Shown here: positions 46,845 through 56,673 of the stretch, piece by piece
Layout: each line of letters begins with the position of its first letter
Numbering within the stretch: the stretch's first letter is position 1
Source: Ruegeria atlantica
GTDB taxonomy: Bacteria; Pseudomonadota; Alphaproteobacteria; Rhodobacterales; Rhodobacteraceae
Direction of reading: 5' to 3'
Assembly (NCBI RefSeq): GCF_013032455.1
Contig: NZ_WQCF01000001.1
Coordinates: 744,001-808,000, forward strand
DNA: 64,000 nt
Program-made: the position numbers and the translations under genes
Notes under the pieces: generated by a model
What the model was told of the DNA's origin: nothing
The model's database searches: none
Seen by the model: the letters and a program-made list of their open reading frames with translations, nothing else

Positions 46845-48626
46845 ATGTTTCAATCCTTTGAGGTAACCGCACGCCCGGAACAAGGGCCGCCACGGCTGGT
46901 CGCTCTGCGGAGCGAGATGGTGAAAGAAGGGTTGGATGGTTTCCTGATCCCGCGCGCTGATGTGCATCAGGGTGAATACGTGGCGCCCAGGGATGAACGG
47001 CTGGCGTGGTTGACGGGATTTACCGGCTCGGCCGGGTTTTGTGCAGCGCTTGCAAATGTGGCCGGTGTTTTCGTCGATGGCCGCTATCGGACACAGGTCA
47101 AGGCACAGGTCGCGGCTGATTTCACCCCAGTTCCATGGCCAGAAGTCAGTCTGAGCGCATGGTTAAAAGAGCAACTACACGGCGGAGGCAAGGTGGGGTT
47201 TGACCCATGGCTACATGCTGCGGGTCAAATCGCCAGCGCGCAGAAAGACTTGGCAGACAGCGGTATCGAATTGGTGCGCGTTGAAAATCTGGTCGACCGG
47301 GTCTGGCAAGATCAACCCGCGCCGCCAATGAACCCGGTCAAGGCGCATCCGATTGAGTTTGCCGGTGAAGCGGCGAGCAGCAAAATCACGCGTCTCGCAA
47401 AAGTTCTGCAAGAGGCAGGTTGCACTGCAGCAGTGATTACCTTGCCGGATTCGATCATGTGGCTACTGAACATTCGCGGTTCGGACATCGGGTACAACCC
47501 GGTCGCTCATTGCTTTGCCATTCTGCGCGCCGATGGCCGGGTCGATCTGTTCATAGCCAAAGAAAAGCTGACTATGTCTTTGGGTGATCAGGTATCCGTT
47601 CACGCGCCAGAGGCTTTTCTGGACGCCGTAGCGGCGCTGGAAGGGAACGTTCAGGTCGATCTGGGAACGTTACCTCAGGCCATAGCAGATGTGCTGGCAG
47701 ATCGGATGATCGATAGCGGGGATCCCTGCGCCCTGCCCAAAGCCTGCAAGAACGACGCTGAAATCGCGGGCAGTGCCGAGGCGCATCTGCGCGATGCCGT
47801 AGCGGTGATCGAAACGCTGTGCTGGTTGGATTCGCAGCGCCCCGGCACCGTGAAAGAGACGCAGGTTGTCACCAGACTTGAAGAGAACCGTCGCAAAGAC
47901 AACGCGCTGCAGGATATCTCATTCGACACCATCGCTGGCACCGGCCCGAACGGCGCAATCATGCACTATCGCGTGACCGAGGAAACCGACAGCACGTTGG
48001 AAGATGGGCACATTCTGGTTCTGGACAGTGGCGGGCAATATCTGGACGGCACCACCGACATCACCCGCACTATTGCCATCGGTGACGTTGGCGATGAGGA
48101 AAAAGCCTGTTTCACCCGCGTACTGAAAGGCATGATTAACCTGTCTATGCTGCGCTGGCCTGTGGGGTTGGCCGGACGTGATATCGAAGGGGTCGCAAGA
48201 GCACCGCTTTGGGCCGCTGGGCAGGACTTTAATCATGGCGTGGGGCATGGCGTCGGCGCATATCTCAGCGTTCACGAAGGCCCGCAGCGCCTGTCCAAAA
48301 CCAGTCATATACCGCTGCAGCCGGGCATGATCCTGTCCAATGAGCCGGGCTATTACCGCGAGGGCGCCTTTGGGATTCGCATCGAAAACCTTGTTGCCGT
48401 ACAAAAAGCCCCGGCCCTGCCCGGGGGTGACGACGAACGCGCAATGCTGAATTGGCGCACTTTGACCTTCGTACCCATTGACCGGCGGCTGATTTTGGTC
48501 GACATGCTAACCAGAGCAGAACGGGACTGGCTGAACACTTATCACAAAGAAGTGGCTGAAAAGCTCCGGCCTAGACTGGGCGATCAGGCGCAACTGTGGT
48601 TGGATGCCGCAACCGCGCCGATCTGA
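46845..48626 (+). CDS. pepP: Xaa-Pro aminopeptidase (M24B)
   Basis: 593 residues, the long three-domain form. Two creatinase-like N-domains (GFLIPRADVHQGEYVAPRDE, then AAVITLPDSIMWLLNIRGSD) precede the pita-bread catalytic domain. Metal ligands lie in LDSGGQYLDGTTDITRT (two Asp), FNHGVGHGVGAYLSVHEGP (His), ILSNEPGYYREGAFGIRIEN (two Glu). It removes the N-terminal residue before proline. ATG at 46845 with AGGAGAGG 7 bases upstream. It follows the cobT hairpin and repeat, so probably its own unit. Confidence 0.94.
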   Translation: MFQSFEVTARPEQGPPRLVALRSEMVKEGLDGFLIPRADVHQGEYVAPRDERLAWLTGFTGSAGFCAALANVAGVFVDGRYRTQVKAQVAADFTPVPWPEVSLSAWLKEQLHGGGKVGFDPWLHAAGQIASAQKDLADSGIELVRVENLVDRVWQDQPAPPMNPVKAHPIEFAGEAASSKITRLAKVLQEAGCTAAVITLPDSIMWLLNIRGSDIGYNPVAHCFAILRADGRVDLFIAKEKLTMSLGDQVSVHAPEAFLDAVAALEGNVQVDLGTLPQAIADVLADRMIDSGDPCALPKACKNDAEIAGSAEAHLRDAVAVIETLCWLDSQRPGTVKETQVVTRLEENRRKDNALQDISFDTIAGTGPNGAIMHYRVTEETDSTLEDGHILVLDSGGQYLDGTTDITRTIAIGDVGDEEKACFTRVLKGMINLSMLRWPVGLAGRDIEGVARAPLWAAGQDFNHGVGHGVGAYLSVHEGPQRLSKTSHIPLQPGMILSNEPGYYREGAFGIRIENLVAVQKAPALPGGDDERAMLNWRTLTFVPIDRRLILVDMLTRAERDWLNTYHKEVAEKLRPRLGDQAQLWLDAATAPI

Positions 48627-48687
48627 CATCGGACTGTTACAATCACCGGGCAGAGGAGAAGCCCAGACTAAAGACGAGGGAAGAAAA

Positions 48688-49029
48688 ATGGTCGAGATTA
48701 CAATTCGCAAGGCTCCGGGCAAATGGAGCGTCCGCTCCGGTGGTGCGGTTCTGGGCGAAACCACGGCTGCGCTGGAACTGGCCGAGGGCGACCTGCCCCC
48801 CGTGATCTATTTTCCTCGTAAAGACATTGCGATGGCTTTTCTGGATACAACGGACAAGATTACCCATTGTCCGCACAAAGGGGACGCCACCCATTTCTCG
48901 ATCGTCAACAAGTCTTCGGTGACCGAAAACGCCGCGTGGAGCTATGAAGCTCCGGTTCAGGCCATGGCCGAGATCAAGGGCTATGTGGCGTTCTATCCAG
49001 TAGAGTCTGTCAAGGTCGAGCAGATCTAA
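48688..49029 (+). CDS. DUF427 family protein
   Basis: 113 residues. Family hallmarks are GGAVLGETTAALELAEGDLP, PVIYFPRKDIAMAFL, HCPHKGDATHFSI and YVAFYPVESVKVEQ. DUF427 proteins are small beta-rich cytoplasmic proteins of unknown role, widespread in proteobacteria and actinobacteria. The ATG at 48688 has GAGGG 7 bases upstream. It lies 61 bases behind the aminopeptidase gene and converges on the ClC gene. Confidence 0.9.
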   Translation: MVEITIRKAPGKWSVRSGGAVLGETTAALELAEGDLPPVIYFPRKDIAMAFLDTTDKITHCPHKGDATHFSIVNKSSVTENAAWSYEAPVQAMAEIKGYVAFYPVESVKVEQI

Positions 49030-49133
49030 GGTCTGGCCTCTGATACATTGAAACTTCAGGCGACGGTGGGTCCTGCGACTTGGCACCTGTCAGGCCAAAT
49101 ATCGGTTTTCGTCGGGCTGTGGCCTGAGGATAG

Positions 49134-50819
49134 CTAGGAATGCTCCTCGGCCGCAGTCGCCGCCAGCGCCCGGTTATAGGCCTTGAGCGCGTCAATGTGA
49201 TACAGCGCACCGACTGGTGTTTCGTTCCCCTCACTATCGAGTATCACGACAGGGATGCAGGGTATGTCGTCATGGTCGAAATAGGGCATTGCGGCTTCCA
49301 GCGTGGCATCGGCCTGCACGCAGAGGCCCTGCTCAATCAGTTCCTGTGCCTGTTCTCCGGTAATCGAACGCGCATCTCCAATTGGGCGCATGACCGCTCC
49401 TGCGCTCAGCATCGCCAGCAAATAGGCCTGCGGCCCAGCTGCCAAGTGTACGTTGCGCCGTTCCAGCTGTGTCAGGAAGAAGGACCGGTCCACAAGGCGC
49501 GACGCCAACGCGGTGGACATCGAAACTGAGGCCATCACGGCGATCCCGATCTGCCAATCTCCGGTCAACTCGAAAACAATCATCGTGGTTGAGATCGGCG
49601 CGCCCAGCACGGCGGCGGCCACAGCCCCCATTCCTGCAAAAGCATAAAGTGTATGGGTACCCGATACATCAGGCAGTAGCCCCGTTGCGATTAGACCAAA
49701 GGCCAACCCTGTCAGTGCACCTATCATCAGCGAAGGTGAGAATACCCCGCCACCCATACGCCCCCCCATGGTTATGGCCAAGGCAACTGTCTTGATCACC
49801 GCAAACAGGATCGCCACGGTCAGTGTCAGATCTCCGGCCAGTGCACGGATTGTCGTCTCATAACCGACGCCGATGATATGCGGAAACCAGATGGCGATCA
49901 GTCCCAGCAACGCTCCGGACACGGCTGGTCGCAACCATCGCGGCAAGGACAAACGGTTTTGGATATGGGAACCAATATCTTCGGCAAAGAAAATCGAACG
50001 CATCAGCAGCAGGGAGACGAGCCCGCAGATCAGGCCCAGGATCAGAAATGCGGGCAATTCCACATAGAATTGCAGCGAACCCGGAGTTTCCAGAACGAAC
50101 TCGGTCACATCACCATATTCCAATCGGTTAATCACCGTGCCCGCAACCGAAGCGATGACGATGGGCGCGAAAGCGTGCACCGCGAAGTGACGCAGCACGA
50201 CCTCAAGTGCAAATAGAGCGCCCGCGATGGGGGAGTTGAAGCTGGCCGACACAGCCGCCGCAACGGCACAACCCAATAGATCGCGGCCCGTGATACCATC
50301 CGCATGGATACGGTCACTGACCCAGGTTGAGATTACACCGGCCATATGCACCACCGGCCCTTCTCTCCCGCTCGACCCCCCGGTGCTGAGTGTGATCAGC
50401 GAAGCGAAGAACGAGGCGATCCCCGCCTTCCCCTCGACCCGGCCATTCGTCAGCGCCGCACCTTCGATCACGTCCGCAACCGAGCGTACCCGCCCGTCGT
50501 CCGTAAATTTGTGCAAAATGACCCCCACGACCAAACCGCCGATAGTCGGTATGATCAGGATCATAACCCAAGGCAGCTTTTCGGCATGGCTGTGCAACAA
50601 CAGAATATCATCTGTGTCATAGACATAAGCCTGCAACGCGCTGATTGCCTTGCGAAAGCCTAGTGCCATGAACCCCGCAGCAATCCCAATTGCCAGAGCA
50701 ATAAACCAGAATTGGATCTGGCTTGGTCCACGCCGCAACATCACCCGCCACGCATCCTTCATCGCGGCCAGAGCCTGATTGAGCTGGTTGCGCAAAACGG
50801 TGCGGGTCGATTGGGTCAT
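49134..50819 (-). CDS. ClC-family chloride channel/antiporter with CBS domains
   Basis: 561 residues. ClC selectivity motifs are TGGSSGREGPVV (GREGP with the gating glutamate), FNSPIAGALFALEVV, and GGRMGGGVFSPSLMIGA (GxFxP). About ten or more hydrophobic helices precede a cytoplasmic C-terminal region of roughly 120 residues with CBS-like segments (VMRPIGDARSITGEQAQELI, DIPCIPVVILDSEGNETPVG). The gating Glu is compatible with either channel or Cl-/H+ exchange. It lies 100 bases downstream of recN on the same strand. Start ATG 50819. Confidence 0.92.
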   Translation of the reverse strand: MTQSTRTVLRNQLNQALAAMKDAWRVMLRRGPSQIQFWFIALAIGIAAGFMALGFRKAISALQAYVYDTDDILLLHSHAEKLPWVMILIIPTIGGLVVGVILHKFTDDGRVRSVADVIEGAALTNGRVEGKAGIASFFASLITLSTGGSSGREGPVVHMAGVISTWVSDRIHADGITGRDLLGCAVAAAVSASFNSPIAGALFALEVVLRHFAVHAFAPIVIASVAGTVINRLEYGDVTEFVLETPGSLQFYVELPAFLILGLICGLVSLLLMRSIFFAEDIGSHIQNRLSLPRWLRPAVSGALLGLIAIWFPHIIGVGYETTIRALAGDLTLTVAILFAVIKTVALAITMGGRMGGGVFSPSLMIGALTGLAFGLIATGLLPDVSGTHTLYAFAGMGAVAAAVLGAPISTTMIVFELTGDWQIGIAVMASVSMSTALASRLVDRSFFLTQLERRNVHLAAGPQAYLLAMLSAGAVMRPIGDARSITGEQAQELIEQGLCVQADATLEAAMPYFDHDDIPCIPVVILDSEGNETPVGALYHIDALKAYNRALAATAAEEHS

Positions 50820-50919
50820 TGGCCCTCTGAGATCAATTCATAACCCTTAGTAAGCCACGGGGCGCCCTTATAAAAGTGAGATCGCGACGGATTGCGAACC
50901 AGAAAGCGGCAGAATGGCT

Positions 50920-52569
50920 TCAGGCGTCCAACAGAGCACGAGCGGCGGCGCGGGCCTCTTCGGTTATTGTGTCGCCTGCGACCATGCGGGCGATTTCGTC
51001 CACCCGGTCAGGATCAGCCAGCGGGATCACGGTCGAAAGTGTTTGCCCGTCGCTCACCTGTTTCTGCACCCGCCAGTGGTGCGCCGCTCGCGCAGCGACC
51101 TGCGGTGAATGCGTGACCACCAGAACCTGCCCGCCCTGCGCCAGCGAGGCCAGGCGGCGACCTACCGCATCAGCAGTGGCGCCACCGACGCCCCGGTCAA
51201 TCTCGTCAAAGATCATGGTTCGGGCGCTGTCATCCCCCGTCAGACACACCTTGAGTGCGAGCAGAAACCGACTGAGTTCACCACCCGAGGCTATCTTGTT
51301 CAACGGCCCAGACGGTGCCCCGGGATTGGTGGCGACGGTAAAGGCTACTGCATCGGTCCCCTCGGGCCCTGGGTCAGCTACTGTGATTTCAGTTCGAAAC
51401 ACTGCGCGTTCCATTTTCAGCGGTGCGAGTTCCGCCATGACCGCAGCATCCAATTGTCCTGCAGCCTGCTGACGCACGGTGCTAAGTGCGGCTGCAGCTT
51501 TGTCATAAGCCATCTGAGCGGCCTCGACCGAAGCGCGCTGATCTGCCAGATCGGCATCGCCAGCGTCCAGTCGGCTCAATCGCTCGCGCAACGTGTCTGC
51601 AAAAGCCCCAAGATCGTCCGGTGTCACATCATGCTTACGAGCCAACGCACGGATTGCAAACAGGCGTTCTTCAGCCGCCTCCAGCTCTGCGGGGTTGAAA
51701 TCCAGCGCTTGTAGACAGGCATTAACACCATCCTGCGCCTCACCGAGTTCAATTAAAGCGCGGCCAAGCGCGGCAATCGGTTCCTCCAACTGACCGCCTG
51801 CAGTGTCAGAGACGCCCTCTAGCCAGCGGACAGCATCGGACATAGCACCCTCAGCCGCATCCGCGCCCAAAAGGTCAAAGGCGCGCGCAACATCATCGCG
51901 GATGCGCTCAGCCCCCTGCATCACCCGGCGGCGGGCGTCCAGTTCGGCATCCTCGCCCGGCTGCGGGTCCAACTTGTCCAGTTCGGCAACGGCGTGACGC
52001 AGGTATTCCTCCTCGGCACGCATGGCAGCGAGGCTCGCCTCAGTCTCGGCCAGCGCCTTTCTGACACGGGACATCTCTGCCCAGGCGGCTCTCACAGCGG
52101 CCAAGTGATCTCCGGCATCGGCATAATCGTCCAACATTGACCGATGGCCGCGCGGGTTCAGCAAACCACGGTCATCATGTTGGCCATGCAATTCGATCAA
52201 TGTCTCGGAAAGCGCGCGCAGCACCTCGCCCGAGCAACGCCGGTCATTGACCCACGCCGTCTTGCGCCCCTCGGCCGTATTCACGCGGCGCAGGATCAAT
52301 TCCTCCCCGCCGGGAAGGCCAGCCTCGGCCAGTACAGTGTGGGCCGGATGGCCATCAGGCAGCTCAAACTCGGCCACAACCTCGCCCTGCGCTGCCCCCT
52401 GGCGGACCAGTTCGGCGCGGCCACGCCAACCCAGTACAAAGCCCAGCGAGTCCAATAGAATCGACTTGCCCGCGCCGGTTTCCCCGGTCAACGCGTTCAA
52501 ACCCGGCTGAAACGTCAGTTCCAGCCGGTCGATGATCAGCATGTCGCGGATATCAAGGGCGCGCAGCAT
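50920..52569 (-). CDS. recN: DNA repair protein RecN
   Basis: 549 residues of the SMC-like family. Walker A is LTGETGAGKSILLDSLGF near the N-terminus; the C-terminal half holds the ABC signature ASGGELSRFLLALKV, Walker B TMIFDEIDRGVGG and the H-loop VLVVTHSPQVAARA. Two coiled-coil arms lie between. RecN acts in double-strand break repair. Order lpxC-bamD-recN is conserved among alphaproteobacteria. Start ATG 52569, 35 bases after the bamD stop. Confidence 0.95.
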   Translation of the reverse strand: MLRALDIRDMLIIDRLELTFQPGLNALTGETGAGKSILLDSLGFVLGWRGRAELVRQGAAQGEVVAEFELPDGHPAHTVLAEAGLPGGEELILRRVNTAEGRKTAWVNDRRCSGEVLRALSETLIELHGQHDDRGLLNPRGHRSMLDDYADAGDHLAAVRAAWAEMSRVRKALAETEASLAAMRAEEEYLRHAVAELDKLDPQPGEDAELDARRRVMQGAERIRDDVARAFDLLGADAAEGAMSDAVRWLEGVSDTAGGQLEEPIAALGRALIELGEAQDGVNACLQALDFNPAELEAAEERLFAIRALARKHDVTPDDLGAFADTLRERLSRLDAGDADLADQRASVEAAQMAYDKAAAALSTVRQQAAGQLDAAVMAELAPLKMERAVFRTEITVADPGPEGTDAVAFTVATNPGAPSGPLNKIASGGELSRFLLALKVCLTGDDSARTMIFDEIDRGVGGATADAVGRRLASLAQGGQVLVVTHSPQVAARAAHHWRVQKQVSDGQTLSTVIPLADPDRVDEIARMVAGDTITEEARAAARALLDA

Positions 52570-52604
52570 CGGGTCTTAAAGTCCCACGCCTTTAAACATG
52601 GCGA

Positions 52605-53447
52605 TTACAACCACTCACCTTTGATCGTCTGGCGGTAAATCGTGCTCAGCCAGTTGTTACCGCGGCTCTTCAGCTTCAGCCCGCGCGAGGTCAGCAGTTT
52701 GTAGCCCGCATCATACCACTCGGACGACTGGTAGTTGTAACCCAAAATAGCACCGGCCGACTGCGCCTCGTCCACAAGTCCCAGCGACAGATAGGCCTCG
52801 ATCAAACGATATAGAGCCTCAGCCGTATGCGATGTGGTCTGGAAATCCTCGACCACGACGCGGAAGCGGTTGATGGCTGCCGTATAGTGGTCCTGACGCA
52901 GGTAATAGCGCCCGATCTCCATCTCTTTTCCGGCCAAGTGGTCGAAAGCCAGATCGAATTTCAGAACAGCCGAAGTGGCGTATTCACTGTCAGGGTAAAC
53001 TTCAATTACCGTGCGCAGCGATTGCAGAGCCTGAAAGGTAAGGCCTTGATCGCGCCCGACCTCGTCTATTTGGTCATAATAGCTGAGCGCCAGAAGATAT
53101 TGCGCATAGGCCGCATCTTCGTCCGTAGGATAGAAGTCGATATAACGCTGCGCGGCAGCCCGGCTTTCTTCGTAATTCTTGTCCGTGTGATACGAAAACG
53201 CCTGCATGATCAGCGCGCGTTTCGCCCAATCGGAATAAGGATACAGACGCTCAACTTCCGAGAAGTACCACGCTGCATCATCCGAGCGATTCTGCGACAG
53301 CTCAAATTCACCGCGTGTGAAAATCTGTTCCGGCGTATAGCCTTCCAGATTCTGGTTGCGGTCTGCGCCTTTGCCACTGCACGCCGTCAAAACTGCTGCC
53401 AGAAGAATCGCTCCTGCGAATCTGACTGCCGCTTTGGTGCCAACCAT
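52605..53447 (-). CDS. bamD: Outer membrane assembly lipoprotein BamD
   Basis: 280 residues. A lipoprotein signal (FAGAILLAAVLTAC) with lipobox LTA-C is followed by five TPR-like repeats: EQIFTRGEFELSQNRSDDAA, WYFSEVERLYPYSDWAKRAL, YIDFYPTDEDAAYAQYLLAL, VIEVYPDSEYATSAVLKFD and INRFRVVVEDFQTTSHTAEA. BamD belongs to the BAM complex that folds outer-membrane beta-barrels. The ATG at 53447 starts the signal peptide; the frame is open back to 53678 without signal-peptide sense. Formerly called ComL/YfiO. Confidence 0.94.
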   Translation of the reverse strand: MVGTKAAVRFAGAILLAAVLTACSGKGADRNQNLEGYTPEQIFTRGEFELSQNRSDDAAWYFSEVERLYPYSDWAKRALIMQAFSYHTDKNYEESRAAAQRYIDFYPTDEDAAYAQYLLALSYYDQIDEVGRDQGLTFQALQSLRTVIEVYPDSEYATSAVLKFDLAFDHLAGKEMEIGRYYLRQDHYTAAINRFRVVVEDFQTTSHTAEALYRLIEAYLSLGLVDEAQSAGAILGYNYQSSEWYDAGYKLLTSRGLKLKSRGNNWLSTIYRQTIKGEWL

Positions 53448-53574
53448 TCCGCCTATCCTTGTCGTATTACCTTGCGGGGCAAACCCCGGATTGGCCTTTG
53501 GTCTAGCATATAAAATTCCAGGGCAAAACGCCTTAGTACGCCACCTGACGGAATTGTCGGCCGACTTGATCCAA

Positions 53575-54495
53575 TCAGGCAACTTCGGGGATTTCATCCC
53601 AAACAAGACCCTGCCCCGGCAGGCGCGCGGCTTGTTCCGGGGTGCACAGCACAGGGCGCACAGCGCCGGGAGTTTCAAACAGCTTGCGCAGCAGTGTGTT
53701 AGTCATGGCATGGCCAGATTTGTCGCCGGTGAAGTGACCCAGAATCGGGCCGCCCGCCAAATAGAGGTCACCCAGAGCGTCCAGCATCTTGTGACGTACA
53801 GCCTCATCCGCGTGACGGAAACCGCCCGGCGTCAGCACTTCGTCACCCTGTACGACAACGGCATTTTCCAGCGTACCGCCCAAGGCAAGGCCGTTTTCAC
53901 GCATTGCTTCCACATCGGTACGGCGGCAGAAGGTGCGGCTATCGCTAAGTTCACGCGCGAACGAGCCATTCCGCATGTCCAAAGTTTTGGTCTGCGTACC
54001 GATAGCGCCATCCTCAAAATCGATGTGAAAGTCGATGATCAGACCATCTGCCGGAGCGATCGACGCGCTGGCACCTTCACGCGTGGCGGTGACGGGCTTG
54101 AGAACCTCAAAGGCCAGAACCGGGCTAGCCTGACGGCGCACGCCCTTGGCCATGATGCCACGCACAAATTCAATCGAAGATCCGTCCATGATCGGTACTT
54201 CGGGGCCATCAATCTCGATAAGGGCATTGTGCACGCCACACCCGGCAAGCGCGGCCATGATATGTTCGACGGTCGACACCGAAACGCCCGCATCGTTCAC
54301 CAGACGAGTGCAAAGCGGGGTGCGCTCGACCACATCGTAAATCGCCGGAACCAAGGCATTGCCCAACTCAATGTCCGTACGTTTGAACCAGATCCCATGA
54401 CCGGCGGCCGCTGGCTTCAGGACCATCGTTGCGGGTTTGCCGCTGTGCAGGCCAACGCCTGTAAACGTGATCGGAGATTTGAGCGTATGTTGCAA
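53575..54495 (-). CDS. lpxC: UDP-3-O-acyl-N-acetylglucosamine deacetylase
   Basis: 306 residues. Zinc ligands are H78 in STVEHIMAAL, H235 and D239 in RHKMLDALGDLYLAGG, and the catalytic His is H262 in GDKSGHAMTN. TFTGVGLHSGKPATM opens the protein as usual. It performs the committed step of lipid A synthesis. ATG at 54495 with GAGG about 12 bases upstream. It lies between ftsZ (213 bases upstream, behind a terminator) and bamD. Confidence 0.96.
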   Translation of the reverse strand: MQHTLKSPITFTGVGLHSGKPATMVLKPAAAGHGIWFKRTDIELGNALVPAIYDVVERTPLCTRLVNDAGVSVSTVEHIMAALAGCGVHNALIEIDGPEVPIMDGSSIEFVRGIMAKGVRRQASPVLAFEVLKPVTATREGASASIAPADGLIIDFHIDFEDGAIGTQTKTLDMRNGSFARELSDSRTFCRRTDVEAMRENGLALGGTLENAVVVQGDEVLTPGGFRHADEAVRHKMLDALGDLYLAGGPILGHFTGDKSGHAMTNTLLRKLFETPGAVRPVLCTPEQAARLPGQGLVWDEIPEVA

Positions 54496-54581
54496 GGTGA
54501 ACCTCGGTGAGTGGTGTCCGGCCTATGCGGTCCGTGTTGGGCACTCAGTTAAGGAAGCAAACGCCAAGGCTCAACTCACTC

Positions 54582-54610
54582 TTTGTAACTGAATGAAACA
54601 TGTTTGTAAC
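54582..54610. repeat. Two direct copies of TTTGTAAC upstream of lpxC
   Basis: TTTGTAAC at 54582-54589 and 54603-54610, start-to-start spacing 21 bases (two helical turns), between the ftsZ terminator and the lpxC start. This could be a binding site in the lpxC promoter region. Confidence 0.35.
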
Positions 54611-54658
54611 AGATCGGCAAAAGCCTGCTTAGAACCCGGTAAATCCATGTAATTAAAT

Positions 54659-54687
54659 GAAAAAGGGTCGCCAAATGGCGACCCTTT
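54659..54687 (-). terminator. Intrinsic terminator of ftsZ
   Basis: A perfect 11-bp stem (54662-54672 with 54677-54687), loop of 4, followed on the minus strand by a T-run. It lies 21 bases past the ftsZ stop and separates ftsZ from lpxC. Confidence 0.92.
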
Positions 54688-54708
54688 CTTTCGATTTTGT
54701 TACCAGGG

Positions 54709-56325
54709 TTAGTTGGCCTGACGGCGCAAGAAGGCAGGAATTTCGATCCGATCCTGCTCGGGGTCGACTTCATCATGCGCAGGTGCCGTAGCGTCAGCTT
54801 GGCGCATCGGAGGCTGCTGGCGCACCGGCTGGGCCGGGGTATCTGCGGCGTGACCGGTCATCCGATCGATCAGGCGATTGAAGCCGAACCGGGAACGATC
54901 CTGTGCATCAGATTGTGGAGCCGGGACAGGTTGCGGAGCCTGCGGACGAGGTGCTGCGTGGCTACGCTCAGACGCGGGAACGTTCTGCACAGCGGCCTGC
55001 AATCGCTGCAGCGCCTCCGGTGACGGAGTGCCTGCTGCCGGTTGAGGCTGAGGTGCAACATAGCTTTCAGGTGCGGGTTCAACCGGTTCAGGTGTCGGCT
55101 CGAACTCAGCAACGCGGGGCTGATAGGCTGGCGGTGGCAAACCATCGTCATCCTGCTCGGCCTGCGGCTGGAATTGCGCCGGTTCTTCGGTTGCTTCGAA
55201 CAGCGACGGCTCACGGTTCATCTCGGCTTGGGGCGCCGGAGCGGTTTCTTCTTCCGCAACAACAGGTGCCTCTTCCTGCTGAGGCTCTTCTGCCGAAACA
55301 GTGCGTGTCAGCGGTGCCGACATGGTACGGCGCGCAACCGGCACGTCTTCGGTTTTTTCGCTGGCGTCGATGCCGGTGGCAACAACCGATACACGCATGC
55401 CGCCTTCCATCGCTGTGTCCAAGGTCGAACCCACGATGATGTTGGCTTCGGGATCCACTTCTTCGCGAATGCGGTTGGCCGCTTCGTCCAGTTCGAACAG
55501 GGTCAGGTCGTGCGAACCGGTGATATTGATCAGCACGCCCTTTGCGCCTTTGAGGCTGATTTCGTCCAGCAGCGGGTTGGCAATCGCTTTCTCAGCCGCC
55601 TGAACCGCGCGATCTTCGCCCGTGGCTTCACCGGTGCCCATCATCGCCTTGCCCATCTCGTCCATAACGGCACGAACGTCAGCAAAGTCGAGGTTGATCA
55701 GGCCCGGACGGACCATCAGGTCGGTCACACCTTTGACGCCCTGATACAGAACGTCATCTGCCATCGAGAACGCCTCGGTGAAGGTGGTCTTTTCGTTGGC
55801 CAGACGGAACAGGTTCTGGTTCGGGATGATGATCAGCGTGTCGACGACCTTCTGCAGCGATTCAACGCCGTCTTCAGCCTGACGCATCCGCTTGGCGCCT
55901 TCGAACTGGAAGGGCTTGGTGACAACGCCCACGGTCAGCACACCCAGTTCCCGCGCAGCCTGTGCGATGATCGGGGCAGCACCAGTACCGGTACCACCGC
56001 CCATACCAGCAGTGATAAAGCACATATGTGCGCCAGCCAGATGATCGACAATCTGCTCGATGCTTTCTTCGGCAGCTGCGGCACCGACGGTCGGGCGGGC
56101 GCCTGCCCCAAGACCTTCGGTCACTTTCACACCCAACTGTACCCGCGCAGAAGCCTGGCTTTGCTGCAGCGCCTGCGCGTCAGTGTTCGCGACGACAAAA
56201 TCCACGCCGTCCAATTCTTTTTCAATCATGTTGTTGACAGCGTTGCCGCCCGCACCGCCAACGCCAAATACTGTAATCCGAGGCTTCAGTTCGTCGTGCC
56301 CGGGCATCGAAAGATTCAATGTCAT
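54709..56325 (-). CDS. ftsZ: Cell division GTPase FtsZ
   Basis: 538 residues. The GTPase core (1-~320) has [20 protein letters not shown], the tubulin signature [16 protein letters not shown] and the synergy-loop region [12 protein letters not shown]. Then comes a long, low-complexity linker of about 200 residues rich in Pro, Ala, Glu and Gln, and the conserved C-terminal peptide [13 protein letters not shown] that binds FtsA. Long linkers are usual in alphaproteobacteria. It forms the Z-ring. ATG at 56325 with AGGCGGA upstream. The 348-base leader before it may contain its own promoter. Confidence 0.97.
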   Translation of the reverse strand: MTLNLSMPGHDELKPRITVFGVGGAGGNAVNNMIEKELDGVDFVVANTDAQALQQSQASARVQLGVKVTEGLGAGARPTVGAAAAEESIEQIVDHLAGAHMCFITAGMGGGTGTGAAPIIAQAARELGVLTVGVVTKPFQFEGAKRMRQAEDGVESLQKVVDTLIIIPNQNLFRLANEKTTFTEAFSMADDVLYQGVKGVTDLMVRPGLINLDFADVRAVMDEMGKAMMGTGEATGEDRAVQAAEKAIANPLLDEISLKGAKGVLINITGSHDLTLFELDEAANRIREEVDPEANIIVGSTLDTAMEGGMRVSVVATGIDASEKTEDVPVARRTMSAPLTRTVSAEEPQQEEAPVVAEEETAPAPQAEMNREPSLFEATEEPAQFQPQAEQDDDGLPPPAYQPRVAEFEPTPEPVEPAPESYVAPQPQPAAGTPSPEALQRLQAAVQNVPASERSHAAPRPQAPQPVPAPQSDAQDRSRFGFNRLIDRMTGHAADTPAQPVRQQPPMRQADATAPAHDEVDPEQDRIEIPAFLRRQAN

Positions 56326-56673
56326 GCTCTGTCCGCCTGTTTTATTGACCCGCCAAAGCGGTGTTTTTCTTACCTATCCACTAACAATCCTACCGATCGA
56401 AACGGCAAACGTCACGCCAAAAATCGTCGAATTCCACAAAATATGGAGTAAATAAGGCGGTGCTAAGCGGTATTTCGTATTTATCGCCAGATGTTGCGGA
56501 ATGAACTCAATGCACCACAAAGCACGCGACCCGCGCGCCACAACTGACGTGCGCGTCACCTGACTCTTTTCAAACCTTTACGCTGCGGAAAACTGCTCAA
56601 GTCCTGCCGCGAGGCCTCTGACGGGCCTTGTGGATATCTTGCTGGAAACTCAAGCGCGCTGCAACCCATTTAT
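56326..56673 (-). other. 348-base leader upstream of ftsZ
   Basis: No gene is recognisable. It separates ftsZ from the preceding secreted-protein gene and is the natural place for ftsZ promoters. A near-palindrome TGACGTGCGCGTCA (56545-56558) is visible. No CtrA-type TTAA-N7-TTAA pair and no strong -35/-10 pair was found by eye. Confidence 0.5.

Noticed and set aside
55042-56451. 469-codon open frame antisense to ftsZ
   Set aside because: ftsZ is unmistakable on the minus strand; the antisense product shows no recognisable domain.
56326-56673. CtrA-binding site at ftsZ
   Set aside because: No TTAA-N7-TTAA or close variant was found in the leader.
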